Part shown: in pieces, positions 53,601-64,000 of the stretch
Layout: the number at the start of each line of letters is the position of its first letter
Position numbering within the stretch: the first letter of the stretch is position 1
Origin: Dirofilaria immitis
Taxonomy: Eukaryota > Nematoda > Chromadorea > Rhabditida > Onchocercidae
Assembly (NCBI GenBank): GCA_024305405.1
Contig: JAKNDB010000105.1
Span: forward strand, 3,223,501 to 3,287,500
Direction: 5' to 3'
DNA: 64,000 nt
Translations under genes and position numbers: made by a program
The notes under the pieces: model-generated
The model's database searches: none
The model's input: only the letters and a program-made list of their open reading frames with translations
Told to the model about the DNA's origin: nothing

Positions 53601-54462
53601 GGGTTTAGAAGTTTCTGAGACTTTGCAGAAATCTCCAATGAGCTGATTTTGAGCACTTAAGAAATACTGAATATTATACCCCATTTACCATAAAAGGATT
53701 ACCTATTTATCCATTTTAATCTGAATGAACTCTTCTAGATTTGAGCCATTTAAAATTCGAAATATACTGATAGCATGGTTTTGCCCAATGCTTAAAGAAA
53801 TGGCTAAATAAAAAGGATAAGAATTTAACTTTAGATAAAACTAGAATTACTGCAAAAGAAGACCACTATTCACTAAAATTAATATTTCAAACAATAGCAA
53901 GAAAAACAGCTTAAATATCGTAAAATACTTATTTCATGAAAACGACACAATTATGCCAACACATTCATGAAAAGCAGGAATTCAGGAAGATTTTTTATTT
54001 TTCATTAAGTGATAAAGTCTGTTGCATAACTTACATATTTTATCACATAAACGAAAAACAAAACATGAAAAGTTTACCGAAATGCAACAAAGAATATATA
54101 ACGGTGTGCAATAGCTTTTGGAATTTGAGTCGAAAAAATCTATTTAATGGAATCATTTCAATTAAACAATTTAAGAAATTACAACAAAGCATAAATCACC
54201 CGTTACAACAGATATGCCTGTGATAAAAGAATCAAAACTCACAGGTATAAAAAATTCACAGGACAAGAAAGCCATATTTAACAATAAAACAGTCAGGAGA
54301 AATCCCAAAAAAAACAATTTTGAAACGTACAGAAAGAAAAAATGTGAGTCTCTTAGGCTTCCATAACTTATTCAAAAAAAGCTAATAAAACACTGCCAAA
54401 AAAACTTGGTTATCATATAACATCTATCTAATAAAAGAGTTAATGCATAACAAATCCACCAG
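50697..54462. other. Intergenic DNA between convergent genes
   Basis: Largely A+T-rich noncoding; an AATAAA near 50877 may end the DAN-gene transcript. Two places differ. At 52290-52720 there is a G+C-elevated block with TATAAATA, listed separately. At 53449-53690 open frames exist on both strands: minus, KVSETSKPLTITVNANLTNA ending GVNIPK; plus, ILTPANFEDILSFCFLRSW after a TTTAG. Neither was assigned to a gene. Confidence 0.45.
52290..52720. promoter_or_regulatory. G+C-elevated block with TATA box
   Basis: The block contains ggcgcc twice (near 52320 and 52355), a repeated word cgatcaactg(t/g)tga (near 52431 and 52466) and, at about 52644, actataaatacaag. An ATG (MSLESLWESL, 18 codons) follows about 65 bases after the TATA word. 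It could be an isolated promoter or a retroelement LTR remnant. No coding region attaches to it. Confidence 0.3.
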
Positions 54463-57400
54463 CTAGCGATCGACGATGGGAAAAAGCAAAACATTGGATA
54501 ACATATAATCGAGATCCGGTAACTGATCATGAAGGGCCTGAGCATCAAGCGAAAGCTCACTCACTGGTTTATATTTCTGTTTACTATCATTTTTGTTCAT
54601 TAAGTAATCTAATACAATTCTGAAATAATTTAGCATGAAAGTGACGAGAAATATCGAATGAAAATTATCATTTTTATAGATAAAGCATTGCAAATATAAT
54701 ATATCAGTTTCTTCTTAATAGCAGTCATTTAAGTGTGAAACTGATAAAGATTAAATATACAAAATATAGCATTACTATAAGTAAATTTTATAGTTCTACA
54801 ACGAAATGGTGTTTACTATAATATAGAAAAGAGGCTAATTAAAACCACTTTATTAGACTAATCCAATTCTACTGTTCAAATCAAAAAACTTACGGTGTAT
54901 TACTTGAAACATCTTTTCAGTTTTACTCTTTCCGGCATCATTCGGCAAACTTAGACCAAATGTCGTCAAGTCCTGCAGAACTAATGAATTTATTTAGTAA
55001 CAAGTCCTCATTTTAAAAATGTAATGATTCTAACAACATAAATCAACTGATGACTACAATTCTGGCTATCAATTTTAATTCTAATGTTGTATCATATACT
55101 ATTAACACCTAAACTTGCGCTGATTAATTCATTATGGAAAAAATGATGCCGACATGGGTATAAACAATTTGATAACAAGTAAAAGTTGTGTAATTAATGT
55201 ATAATGCTACAGTGAATTAAAAGACTATCTCTATTATTCTTATTTCAATCCATCCTTTCTATTTCAAATGCCCATGATCTTCAGCAGAAGTTTAGTATCC
55301 AGTTACCTGAATTCAGAAAATAATGAATAAAACCTTCTCTAGCGCTGAAAACGCCTGTATGGTCGAGGAACCATCACCAGCTGAACCTTTATTACTTGTG
55401 GATGCCAAAAAATCCAATTCTAATGACGCAGACGATACATTTAATGCTGAAAAAAAACAGTTTTTTAGAAAAATTGTTCGTTAGAGATAAATTAATTTCA
55501 GAAGAACTGAAGGACACATTTTAACAACAAAACAATTTTTAACGAAATTTTCCATACCAGATAACACTATTCTGATAAAATTACTCTATAACTAAACATA
55601 GTCAAGTAAATAGCGTCTACTATTTCAATTGTGATAATCGTGATAATTTAATCCGTACACCAATATAAAAATAGATCACTTAACAAACTTTAGTCAAACA
55701 GAACCTGAAAATAACTCGAAAAAACAAGATCACGACGATATAGAATATTAAAATTCTGCAAATTAATTACTGATTGTTCTTTCACTTATGTTTTATTAAA
55801 GAAAATGAAAAAGAACATACATCCTGCTTTCAGAGGATTCGTTAGACCGGAATTATTCCAATCAAACTGCACTGGTGGGACGGCCAACGAATCAATAGTA
55901 ACGGATTTTAAAGGTGCTTGTTGACTGACTGAAGACCTGTAAGAAGTACAGTTTGAACTTTTCTTGTCATATAAAACATGGAATATGCGATCAATAGTGC
56001 TGGTATACTTCTTCAAGCTCTATATTTCCATTCACATCAATAGGCATTGTTTGCATCCCTTGTAAAAGCAAACTGTCAAAAAAATTAAGTTAGAACTAAT
56101 AATTAAAGCTTTTTCATTATTCGAGAAAAAGAAAAAACCAGGACAGCAGAGATGGGTAAAATCTTCCAAGCTTCACTTGAGTTCTAAATCTCTGACGAAG
56201 TCACAACCTCTGCATTTAGGAACAATTTTCAGCAATAACAGAACGGATGATAACAAAATTTATGTTCCTACTGCTGATATTGTTAGAGCTTAAAATACAA
56301 GATTACTGTTATAAAGAAATACGAGGTCAGCAAAAATAGCAAGAGCAAAATAGTTCTATATTTTTTTGTCTTGCAAATGAAAAGCATATTTGTAAGTACT
56401 CACAATCCAGTGTGTGCAAACACCACTTGTCACTTACTTTTCGATATGTACGTGAGATATGAACTCAATCGAATCTGAGTGTGGCAATCTGAAAGTGATC
56501 TCAACTATGCTCCTAGAGAGGGATAAGGTTTAAATGTTATAAATTGAATTTTCGAAACTTACGAATTTTTTTCGCTCACTAATGTAACCTCAGTACAGTT
56601 ATCCACCACGGACAGAGGTGTAAGAACTGCATTTTCTTCAAGCTGTTGTGCAAAAACAGGAAGATCTGAGTTTCGAATAACAGTCTGAAGAAATAGAAAA
56701 TGAAAAAGTAATAAACTAAAATTTAATAAAACGCTTAAAATTCTTCGTAACAATACAATCTGGCATGCTTTACGATTAGATTATACGTCTTTAAGCTGTA
56801 ATCTTGGTAATTTATTAAAAAGTGATATTCAAATAATTTTTAAATATAAAAATTTTTGAACCAGAAAATAACAACAAACGGACTTGATTTATGTCAACAC
56901 CCAGCGAACATAAAAACAACTCCGAATCAGTGAATCATGCCATTGCAATTTTAGAGCTAGCGCTTCCTCAATAACGCTTACTGCTATCCATACCATTTTA
57001 TCTGGCCTAAATATGTCTTAGATTGACATCAAAATAAATAACAGACATCAACAACACATAATTATTAGGCTCATTAATAACTTCAATTAATCACAAACTA
57101 GTAATATATAGTCAAGTAAAATATTCTCGAAAATTACCGATATCAAAAATATGTCTAATTCTGAAACTATTTGCAAAACATGAATACTATTGTTATTAGT
57201 TCGCTAAATTCATCATGAATTGTGTAAAAAAGAAATTTTACCTCTCACTGTCTTTTGTATTTATTATATCGTTTAAAGTTTCATATAGCTCATTGTCAAG
57301 AATATCATGCCTGTCACTGTTTTCTCCTTCTCCAGCAACTGTTGTCCATAACTGATCATCGCACAGATTTTCTAGAAGCTCCGGCATTACTGACTGAAAG

Positions 57401-58812
57401 AAGCATCAAATCAAAGTTTTCAAAATGTAATTATTCAACACAACTGAACTCTTTGATATTTAAATTCTCTATTTCAGTAGTAATCCAGCGAATCCTTTTT
57501 TCAAGGTAACAATACTTCTTTGAAAACATAATGTAAAGATGAATTAAAAGTATTAAGAATAGATGCATCAGGAATAGATATGCTTGACATACTTGGCGAT
57601 GCCAATGTTACCGAAGCATTGAAAATAATGTTGATGAGAACAGTTACTTATATTCTATGGATTAAAGATCTGTCGTGATCACTATTTCGATTTCGAGCTG
57701 CGTTAAATTTATGTTTATCAACGCAACAATTCCGAAAATAAACGTGGCTCTAAATTATGAACTTACATTTTCAACCACAAACTGCAATTTCCCTCCTGAG
57801 GATGTAATTTTTCCAGCCAACTTATTTTTCATACTGGAATCAGGCAATGAAGACGTTTCGAAATTAGCCCAACTATCATTTTCACCTTTTTGAGTTCCCT
57901 TCTAAAATGAATAAATTGAAGACAAAGGAAATTAAAAAGATTGCTTCTATGCTTATGCTTAAGAAAATAAATTAGAAAATTGTAGAATTAGAAACACACT
58001 TGATATAAAGCGAAACGTGCCTTACACTAGATTTTTTTAAACAAGATGTATACGTACCACTCCAGCGAATTCTTCGAAATCACCAAATTCATCGTCGTCT
58101 TCATTTAGCGGTTCGCTTTGCAAGGTACTCTGCTCAGTTACCGTTTTCTCACTTTCATCTATCAAGTCGACATTTCGCAAATTTGAACTGCCTTTCGTTC
58201 CATTTTTCGTAATTTCTGTTAGAAATGAATCTTTCTTTCCTATTCCAAAAGCTTGTATATCGTCCGAATCATTAGTGATGATTCGATCTTCATGAATTGA
58301 TTCGATAAGCGCTGGGGTAAGTTGTCGACAGATACATTTGAAAGAACAATCGGAGTGTTGCTAAATGAAGTATCGACATGAATAGAATGATTCGTAACAT
58401 TGCTGTTTATCACATCTAAATTTCCAAGATAACTTATAGTCTCGGATGGTGAACTTCGAGATTTAGTAATTTGAGCAAACTGAGGAGACTGAGAATGCAA
58501 AGAATATGACGAAAGTTTTTGTTGTTCATCAAATTCGTTATGCAATACAATTTTCTTAGCACAGTTTAGAGTTTGGTTTGCATCTGTGAATTCAGCGCAA
58601 GGCAGTGGCATTTCAGAGCTAACAAATTCTGGATCTAATTGAGTTTGAAATACAGTTGACATATGCGAACAAAATTCTGCATCAATCCCATTGCAATCAT
58701 CATCAGCAACAGCAGTATATCGATTTTGATCGTTTAAATCAGCAAAAGTACCATCACAGGAGTTCTCAATAGATGGAGTTGAGGGTAGCGGTGGTGGGTC
58801 ATCTTCAAACAT
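54463..58812 (-). CDS. AFTPH: Aftiphilin homologue (AP-1/clathrin accessory protein)
   Basis: Exons 5' to 3': 58812-58058, 57901-57767, 57393-57242, 57006-56884, 56684-56563, 56072-55821, 55446-55334, 54972-54894, 54619-54463. The N terminus has acidic/Phe motifs of adaptor-binding proteins (MFEDDPPPLP, DDDEFGDFEEFAG, SWANFE). The conserved core follows: VWIAVSVIEEALALKLQWHD, SLGVDINQ, then PPVQFDWNNSGLTNPL, nearly identical to vertebrate aftiphilin, and LELDFL. It ends QLPDLDYMLSNVLLFPI. Aftiphilin acts with AP-1 and clathrin on TGN/endosomal carriers. Five single missing bases (about 58312-58330; 56918; two near 56015-56030; the GG at the 54894 donor) are required. With them the length is 631 codons including stop, and every phase matches. 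Confidence 0.9.
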
Positions 58813-61099
58813 CTTCGTTAATTAATTAACTAATCTGAAAAGCAAAAAAAAAACAGCGATACTGCCATGACATTTCTTGAAATAAAATGTTGTTTTGACG
58901 TATTGGGAAAAATGAATTATGTCTTAGCCTACTTCACGTTAACCTTAGTTCAAAAAGTTGTAATATTGTGGTATTAAAAGAAATTTGTGCGACGAAATAT
59001 TCATCTCATAATTCAGCTATAAAAGAAATGAGTAGAGAGCCATAAGTTTCGTTTTTGAATAAAACATGGAATGAATGTTTAGAAATGAAATGAAATGAAA
59101 TTTTAAGAATGAAACTTTAAGAATTCTTTAGCTCCTCAAATCCAACAGATTTTTGTACTGCTTAGGAAACACCAGCCATCCTATACATTCCTACAGATAA
59201 AGGTTGAGGAAAATGAAGCTATAAATAAACCGCATTGATTAAAAGCAATCAGAAGTAAAAATTTGCTCAACAACAATGATAGCTACCAGCAAGCTAAACA
59301 TAAATCTCATCATCAATATGTATTTAGCCAAACTTGCAACTGTTTCAATATTTTTTATTCTTTAAGAAATTTATTTTCCTTAAATATCATCGACGAAAAT
59401 TAATTTTATATTCCGGATAGAATGTCGAGCAAATTTTTCACTGAAAAAATTACAACTATCAAATACCACCAACATGCTTGAATCGATGCATATATTCTGG
59501 TGATGAACGTCGGCATCAAATAGTGGACATACCCGCGTTTGGATATCAAAATTATTTATTGTTAAAGAAATTTAAAAGTAAATTTTCTCAACTTTGTTTA
59601 TATCACCTCCGTAACATCCATCATGCAATGAATAAATTTACTCCCAGAACTACCAATTATGAAGAACGAGAACATTTCGCACATGCAACTAATATGCAAC
59701 TTTAGTTTGAAAAATTACAGGAATTAATAAGGGTTTTGTAATGAATGAGCTGAGGATACTAACGAAGAATAGTTTGATTAATCCGTTTCCGTGGGAGTGC
59801 GGATGCATCCTTCTCGAGCGATTACTTCATTCTTCTACTGTATTATATTGGTCATTGAAATATAAACTATGGGATACGACATCTTCCAATTTTATTATAT
59901 CGAAGCATAGTAATAATATCGATGTATGTATATCGTAATGACTAAAATTTATAAATTCTCTCTCTCTAAACTTAAAAATTGATTTAAATAATTTCTTGAC
60001 AAATAAGGATAAGCAGAAAGATAGCGAATGTGAAAATAGGAAGGACGACATAGGTATGTGACATATGCAAAAATAATACTACCTGCTGAAAACCCATTCT
60101 CATTTTAATACGATAATACACGCTAACGTATTGGTTGGGTGTACGTATGTTTGTCCGTTTCCGTTCAATAAAAAGGTTTAAAATGACTACAAATGAGCGA
60201 GAATGGAAGCAGATGATGGACACACTTCTCTGCCTCTTTCTCTATGTAAAAAATTTACATTTTCTTATATATACAAAGGTCATAGGTGATAATTTGAACC
60301 AGTGATAAATATAGGATTAATAATTTACAAAAAAATATACATAAAACAAGCCAACTTAGCCGGCTAAATATATAACTGTTTCGAGAGTATCATATGGCAA
60401 AAAAATGTGGAACGATATTGTTCCAACAATATGGGTACTATAAATATTCTTATTACGAAAACATACTTCATATAGACTGCAACATTGATAGCCAAAATTG
60501 GAAATATTCAAGTCAAAATCGCAGTGGTCTTCTTTAATTAAAGATGTCGAAAGTCTAACTTCGTTTTTTTTTCATTGTCTAACTTCGTCTGCTATGGCCA
60601 TTTAGTTTCAAAGTATTTCTTTTATGCCATCATATTCCTGGAAATCAGGAAAGTAAAACTTACCCAAGTCTCAGGCAATTATTAAATTCATTTTGTTTCT
60701 TTAGGATAAGCTAATTTACTTGTTATTACTATAAGGAAAGTACAGAAAAGTTGCCAAACATTGAACATTGAAGTTGAAAATAAATATAATTATTTTGAAA
60801 TCCATCTTTTATTTTAATGAAATTCATTACCAACAAAATATGCATTCTTTTGTTTTTTTTTTTAACCTACGGTTCATCTATTTTCATCTCACTTCTTTTT
60901 GTAGTATGATATGAATTTCGAAAGATTATGTAAATTAAATTTAGAAACTTACTGATTTCTGAAGAGCGAATAAAATAAGTGGAAATGATTCCAAACTTTA
61001 TTAGTTTATTTTATTGTCTGATATTAGCAGTCAGCAGCGTCAAGTACTCTGCTCTCTTCAACTTTTGCTTTCACCGAATTACTATCAATTAAAATAAAG
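58813..61099. other. Intergenic region with two small unassigned frames
   Basis: Upstream of aftiphilin and of the PP1-like gene, so it should contain both promoters. Frames at 59478-59705 (listed) and 59741-59938 (+) are of uncertain status. At 60988-61092 a signal-like MIPNFISLFYCLILAVSSVK sits just before the first recognised PP1-like exon, in the same frame but followed by a stop. Confidence 0.4.
59478..59705 (+). CDS. Hypothetical small protein
   Basis: A 75-codon frame, MNRCIYSGDERRHQIVDIPA, FGYQNYLLLKKF, then HHAMNKFTPRTTNYEEREHF and a stop. It is more complex than typical chance frames here and could be a single-exon gene or an exon (a Cys-Leu precedes the Met in frame). No family or domain recognised. 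Confidence 0.25.
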   Translation: MNRCIYSGDERRHQIVDIPAFGYQNYLLLKKFKSKFSQLCLYHLRNIHHAMNKFTPRTTNYEEREHFAHATNMQL

Positions 61100-63622
61100 C
61101 ACCTATTGATTCAGAGCAATTGCGGATATTAGTTGAAAAACTACGAAGAGTACTGAAGTTAATAATGGCTGCAGATGTTACAGCAGAAACGCTGGATAAA
61201 ATGACAAGTGTACTTGAAGAAATGGGTACCAAAAAGTAAATTACAATTTGTACTGATCAGATTGAAAATACTCCAGAATTTATATTGGTTTTTTAGCTCA
61301 TCACCTAATTTTCTTTTGGTCTGACACAATATTTCTGATATAATGTTTTGTTTATTATCAATTATTTGCAAAATTAGCCGCATTAAAACAAGAAAATTCA
61401 TTTTCAAAACTTAATTGTTGTTATACAGACAGGTGGCTACCAAGGAATTTCACTGGGAAATTAACATTTTTAGGGAATTCAAATGAATCAGAAAATAACG
61501 CTAGAAGAAATATTAGCATTAATGTTCACGGCTACACGAATTATAATGGAAGATGGTGCGCTGGTTGAAGTTGAAGCGCCAATCAAAGTTGTTGGCGATA
61601 TCCATGGTCAATATGAAGTGAGCAAACTGATAACCTTTCACAATTTTAAATTAAGTCGGACAGACATATATATAGTTGAGAATGAGATAAAAACTACCTT
61701 GTGTTTCCAAGATTTTTAGGGAGAATATATATATTAAGAAACTGGAAAAAAAAATATGTTAAAACTGATCTATTCAAAAACTGAAATGATCCTCTACTGA
61801 TTGTCCATCTCTGAGGTCTAACATTTTGGATCATTTGAATCCTAAATTTAACTGCCATTAAATGCGAAACACAACATAGGATATGCATAAACTATTTGGA
61901 GTGATTGGCAAAGTACCAGATGTGAAAATGCTTTTCTTGGGAGATTATGTTGATCGCGGGCCGCAGTCCATTGAAACAATAATTTATCTACTGTGCTTGA
62001 AAGTGAAATATCGAGATCGCATTTATTTGCTTCGAGGGAATCATGAGACCCCGGCAGTAAATCGAATATATGGCTTTTACAACGAATGCGCGCTTAAATA
62101 CAAGTGCTCTATTTAGTGGCTTAATTTGCGAATATTTTCAGGACAGCTTCATCATTAAAAGTAGATAATTTGCATCACGAATTTCATAAGTCTTTTGAAA
62201 TAACACAGACTTCGAAATACTTTAGTGTTGGCTTATGGTGGGACTTCCAATCATTTTTCAACCGCATGCCTATGGCCGGACTCATCTCAAAGCGTGTTCT
62301 TTGTATGCATGGTGGCTTATCACCACATCTTACCAATCTCGAGCAAATCCGCCAAATTAAACGTCCCTGCGAACCATTGGTAAGTTGTCAAGATGATAGT
62401 CGCTTATGCATTTGCAATCTCTTATACTATATGTTATCTCAACATATGGTGTAAATTACACTGCAGGATCGTGGTTTGCTAATCGATTTGATTTGGTCAG
62501 ATCCGACAAATAAAGGAGATGGATGGTTCTATTCTCCACGCGGTCTCAGTTATTCATTCGGTAAAGGTGTCTTGCTTGCCGCCTGCAAACTGTTAAAAAT
62601 TGATCTTATCATTAGAGCTCATCAGGTAACGTAAAAATGGAGACATATATCTCTGTACTGGAATATCTCAATTAACATATCCTGCCGAAATTTCTACCAA
62701 AAAAAGGAAAAAGCTTCTAGGTCGTACAAGATGGATATGAATTAATGGTAGGCAAAAAGTTAATTACAATATTTTCTGCCCCAAATTATGCTGGACAATT
62801 CAATAACGCGGGTGCTGTTGTTTGCATCGACGACGACTTACAGGTTTACTGAGAGTTTTAAATTTTTGTCTAAATTCATTATTGATATAAATTATCAGAA
62901 ATATGTGTATTGAGCAAATTAGCGATGTCAATTTGTTTCACTAAATTCTTAGTAATTTGTTCCACGTTTTAATGAATGAATTTCATTTTGCATTAATTCA
63001 ATGGAAATTCCAGGTGACGTTTCAACAGCTCCGTGTCCCGCCTGGGCCAAGTTGCATGCGGCTCTGTCCAGAAGTAGCCTGTGCTCCTGGTCAGGCTCTC
63101 ATTTTACCACAGATCCAAAAGATAGCAAGCACATCTCAGGTAGACCAGCCCAATAACACTTGTCCGCTCTAAAGTATCTTACAAAAGATTTTAAATTTTT
63201 TTCAGAGCATACAAAGCAGGGTGGAAGTGAAAACCGTTGAGTCGAAGCAGAGAGAAGTGAAAGGAGAGGAAAAGAACAATAAAAAGAAAATTACAGGAAG
63301 GAAGAAGAAAAAGAAGAGAAAAGAGAAAATGTTAATAAGAATGCTGAAAGAAAAAATGAAGGAAAGAATAGGGAGGGTGAGGAAGGAGAGGAGAAGATTA
63401 TTGAAAATAAGCAGAATATTAGAGAGAAAAGAGGCATTGAAAGTGAGGAGAAGAGTACGGAAAAGGTTGGTAACATTGAACGAATACAGAGTTAAAAATA
63501 TGTTTCAACAAAAAAGGAAAGATTTGGTTAGGCCTAACAATGAAACATGGCTCATAAGGCCTTTTATTGAAATTCGGATTGACAAACTTAATTATTGCGA
63601 CTTCACAGAATGTAATAATTGA
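61100..63622 (+). CDS. Divergent PP1-like serine/threonine phosphatase with charged C-terminal tail
   Basis: Exons 61100-61235, 61429-61617, 61880-62103, 62226-62379, 62467-62625, 62721-62843, 63014-63139 and 63206-about 63622. All metallophosphatase motifs are present: [41 protein letters not shown] and [14 protein letters not shown]. The family is PP1 (RIYGFYNEC), but NYCGEFDNAGA is altered to [11 protein letters not shown] and the N terminus is not PP1-like. An extra A at 61481-61483 restores frame between exon 2's start and [12 protein letters not shown]. The last exon is Lys/Glu/Arg-rich; frames there are ambiguous (a Glu-rich version ends near 63488, a Lys/Arg version at 63620), again by single-base gaps. 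The start is not located. Many nematode PP1 paralogues are germline- or sperm-specific; whether this one is cannot be read from sequence. Confidence 0.88.
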
Positions 63623-64000
63623 TAAATTCTATATTTGTGGCTGATAAAAGCTCTATGTAGTGTAGGCCTAGCAAGTGATGGGTTTGTAATGCCAATATGT
63701 TTCAGAAGTAATTAATGGATCTTGGGACATATGGAATTATTTCTATTTGAAGCACCATCACCGTCATATGAATCTCTTGATTTTCACTTTTTCCTTCTTA
63801 TCCTTCAGAATCTACAAAAGCAGTTACATACAAAGGATTCTCAATTTATTATCACAGAATATTATCTAATTGGTTCATTGATTCTAATGGAATTATACAG
63901 AAATACTAATAAAAGATAGAATAAATAATAATAACAACAAAAATGCAAATTTGCGTTCGATGACTTACATGATAACCTTCATAACTCTTTACCTTTGTTT
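63623..64000. other. End of window, no gene assigned
   Basis: Probably the 3' UTR of the PP1-like gene, then unassigned DNA. A 65-codon plus frame at 63722-63919 has no recognisable motif; TTCAG sites at about 63706 and 63809 keep an exon possible. Confidence 0.35.

Overview
The window is nuclear DNA of a nematode, most likely a spirurid/filarial (clade III) worm. This is inferred from strong A+T richness, many small introns with TTTCAG-type acceptors, a nematode-specific ground-like (GRL) domain gene and multi-exon animal signalling genes. Nothing bacterial, organellar or CRISPR-like was seen, and no tRNA or rRNA gene was recognised. All gene models were built by hand from splice signals, phase continuity and recall of family sequences; no database search was run.

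Layout. 1-1717 (+): last five exons of a lipin phosphatidate phosphatase. 1718-10427: intergenic, with short tandem repeats, a 54-bp direct repeat, a large imperfect hairpin (6618-6792) and two weak small-gene candidates. 10428-31942 (-): a complete 33-exon Son-of-sevenless gene (sos-1; histone fold, DH, PH, REM, RasGEF, proline-rich tail). Its 9.3-kb intron (14606-23916) appears to host small secreted-peptide genes on the same strand. 34006-39213 (-): an unrecognised multi-exon gene. 40919-41133 (-): an orphan terminal exon. 41684-43397 (+): a Cys/Pro-rich ground-like protein. 45366-45668: a large trinucleotide microsatellite. 47001-47330 (-): broken coding-like sequence. 49457-50696 (+): a gremlin/DAN-type cystine-knot protein, a predicted BMP antagonist. 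54463-58812 (-): an aftiphilin homologue (AP-1/clathrin accessory). 61100-63622 (+): a divergent PP1-like phosphatase with a Lys/Glu-rich tail.

The genes do not form a pathway or operon. sos-1 (Ras activation), the DAN protein (BMP/TGF-beta antagonism), the PP1-like enzyme, lipin (lipid synthesis) and aftiphilin (trafficking) are neighbours with separate roles.

A property that affects the whole window is that nearly every confident gene needs one or more single missing bases, usually in short homopolymers, to keep frame. Restoring them makes sos-1 (11 sites) and aftiphilin (5 sites) exact multiples of three with every splice phase matching. The pattern is deletion-only and points to residual long-read assembly errors rather than pseudogenes. 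It also means simple ORF calling badly underestimates the coding content. The most novel biology is the set of candidate secreted cysteine-containing peptides nested in the sos-1 intron.
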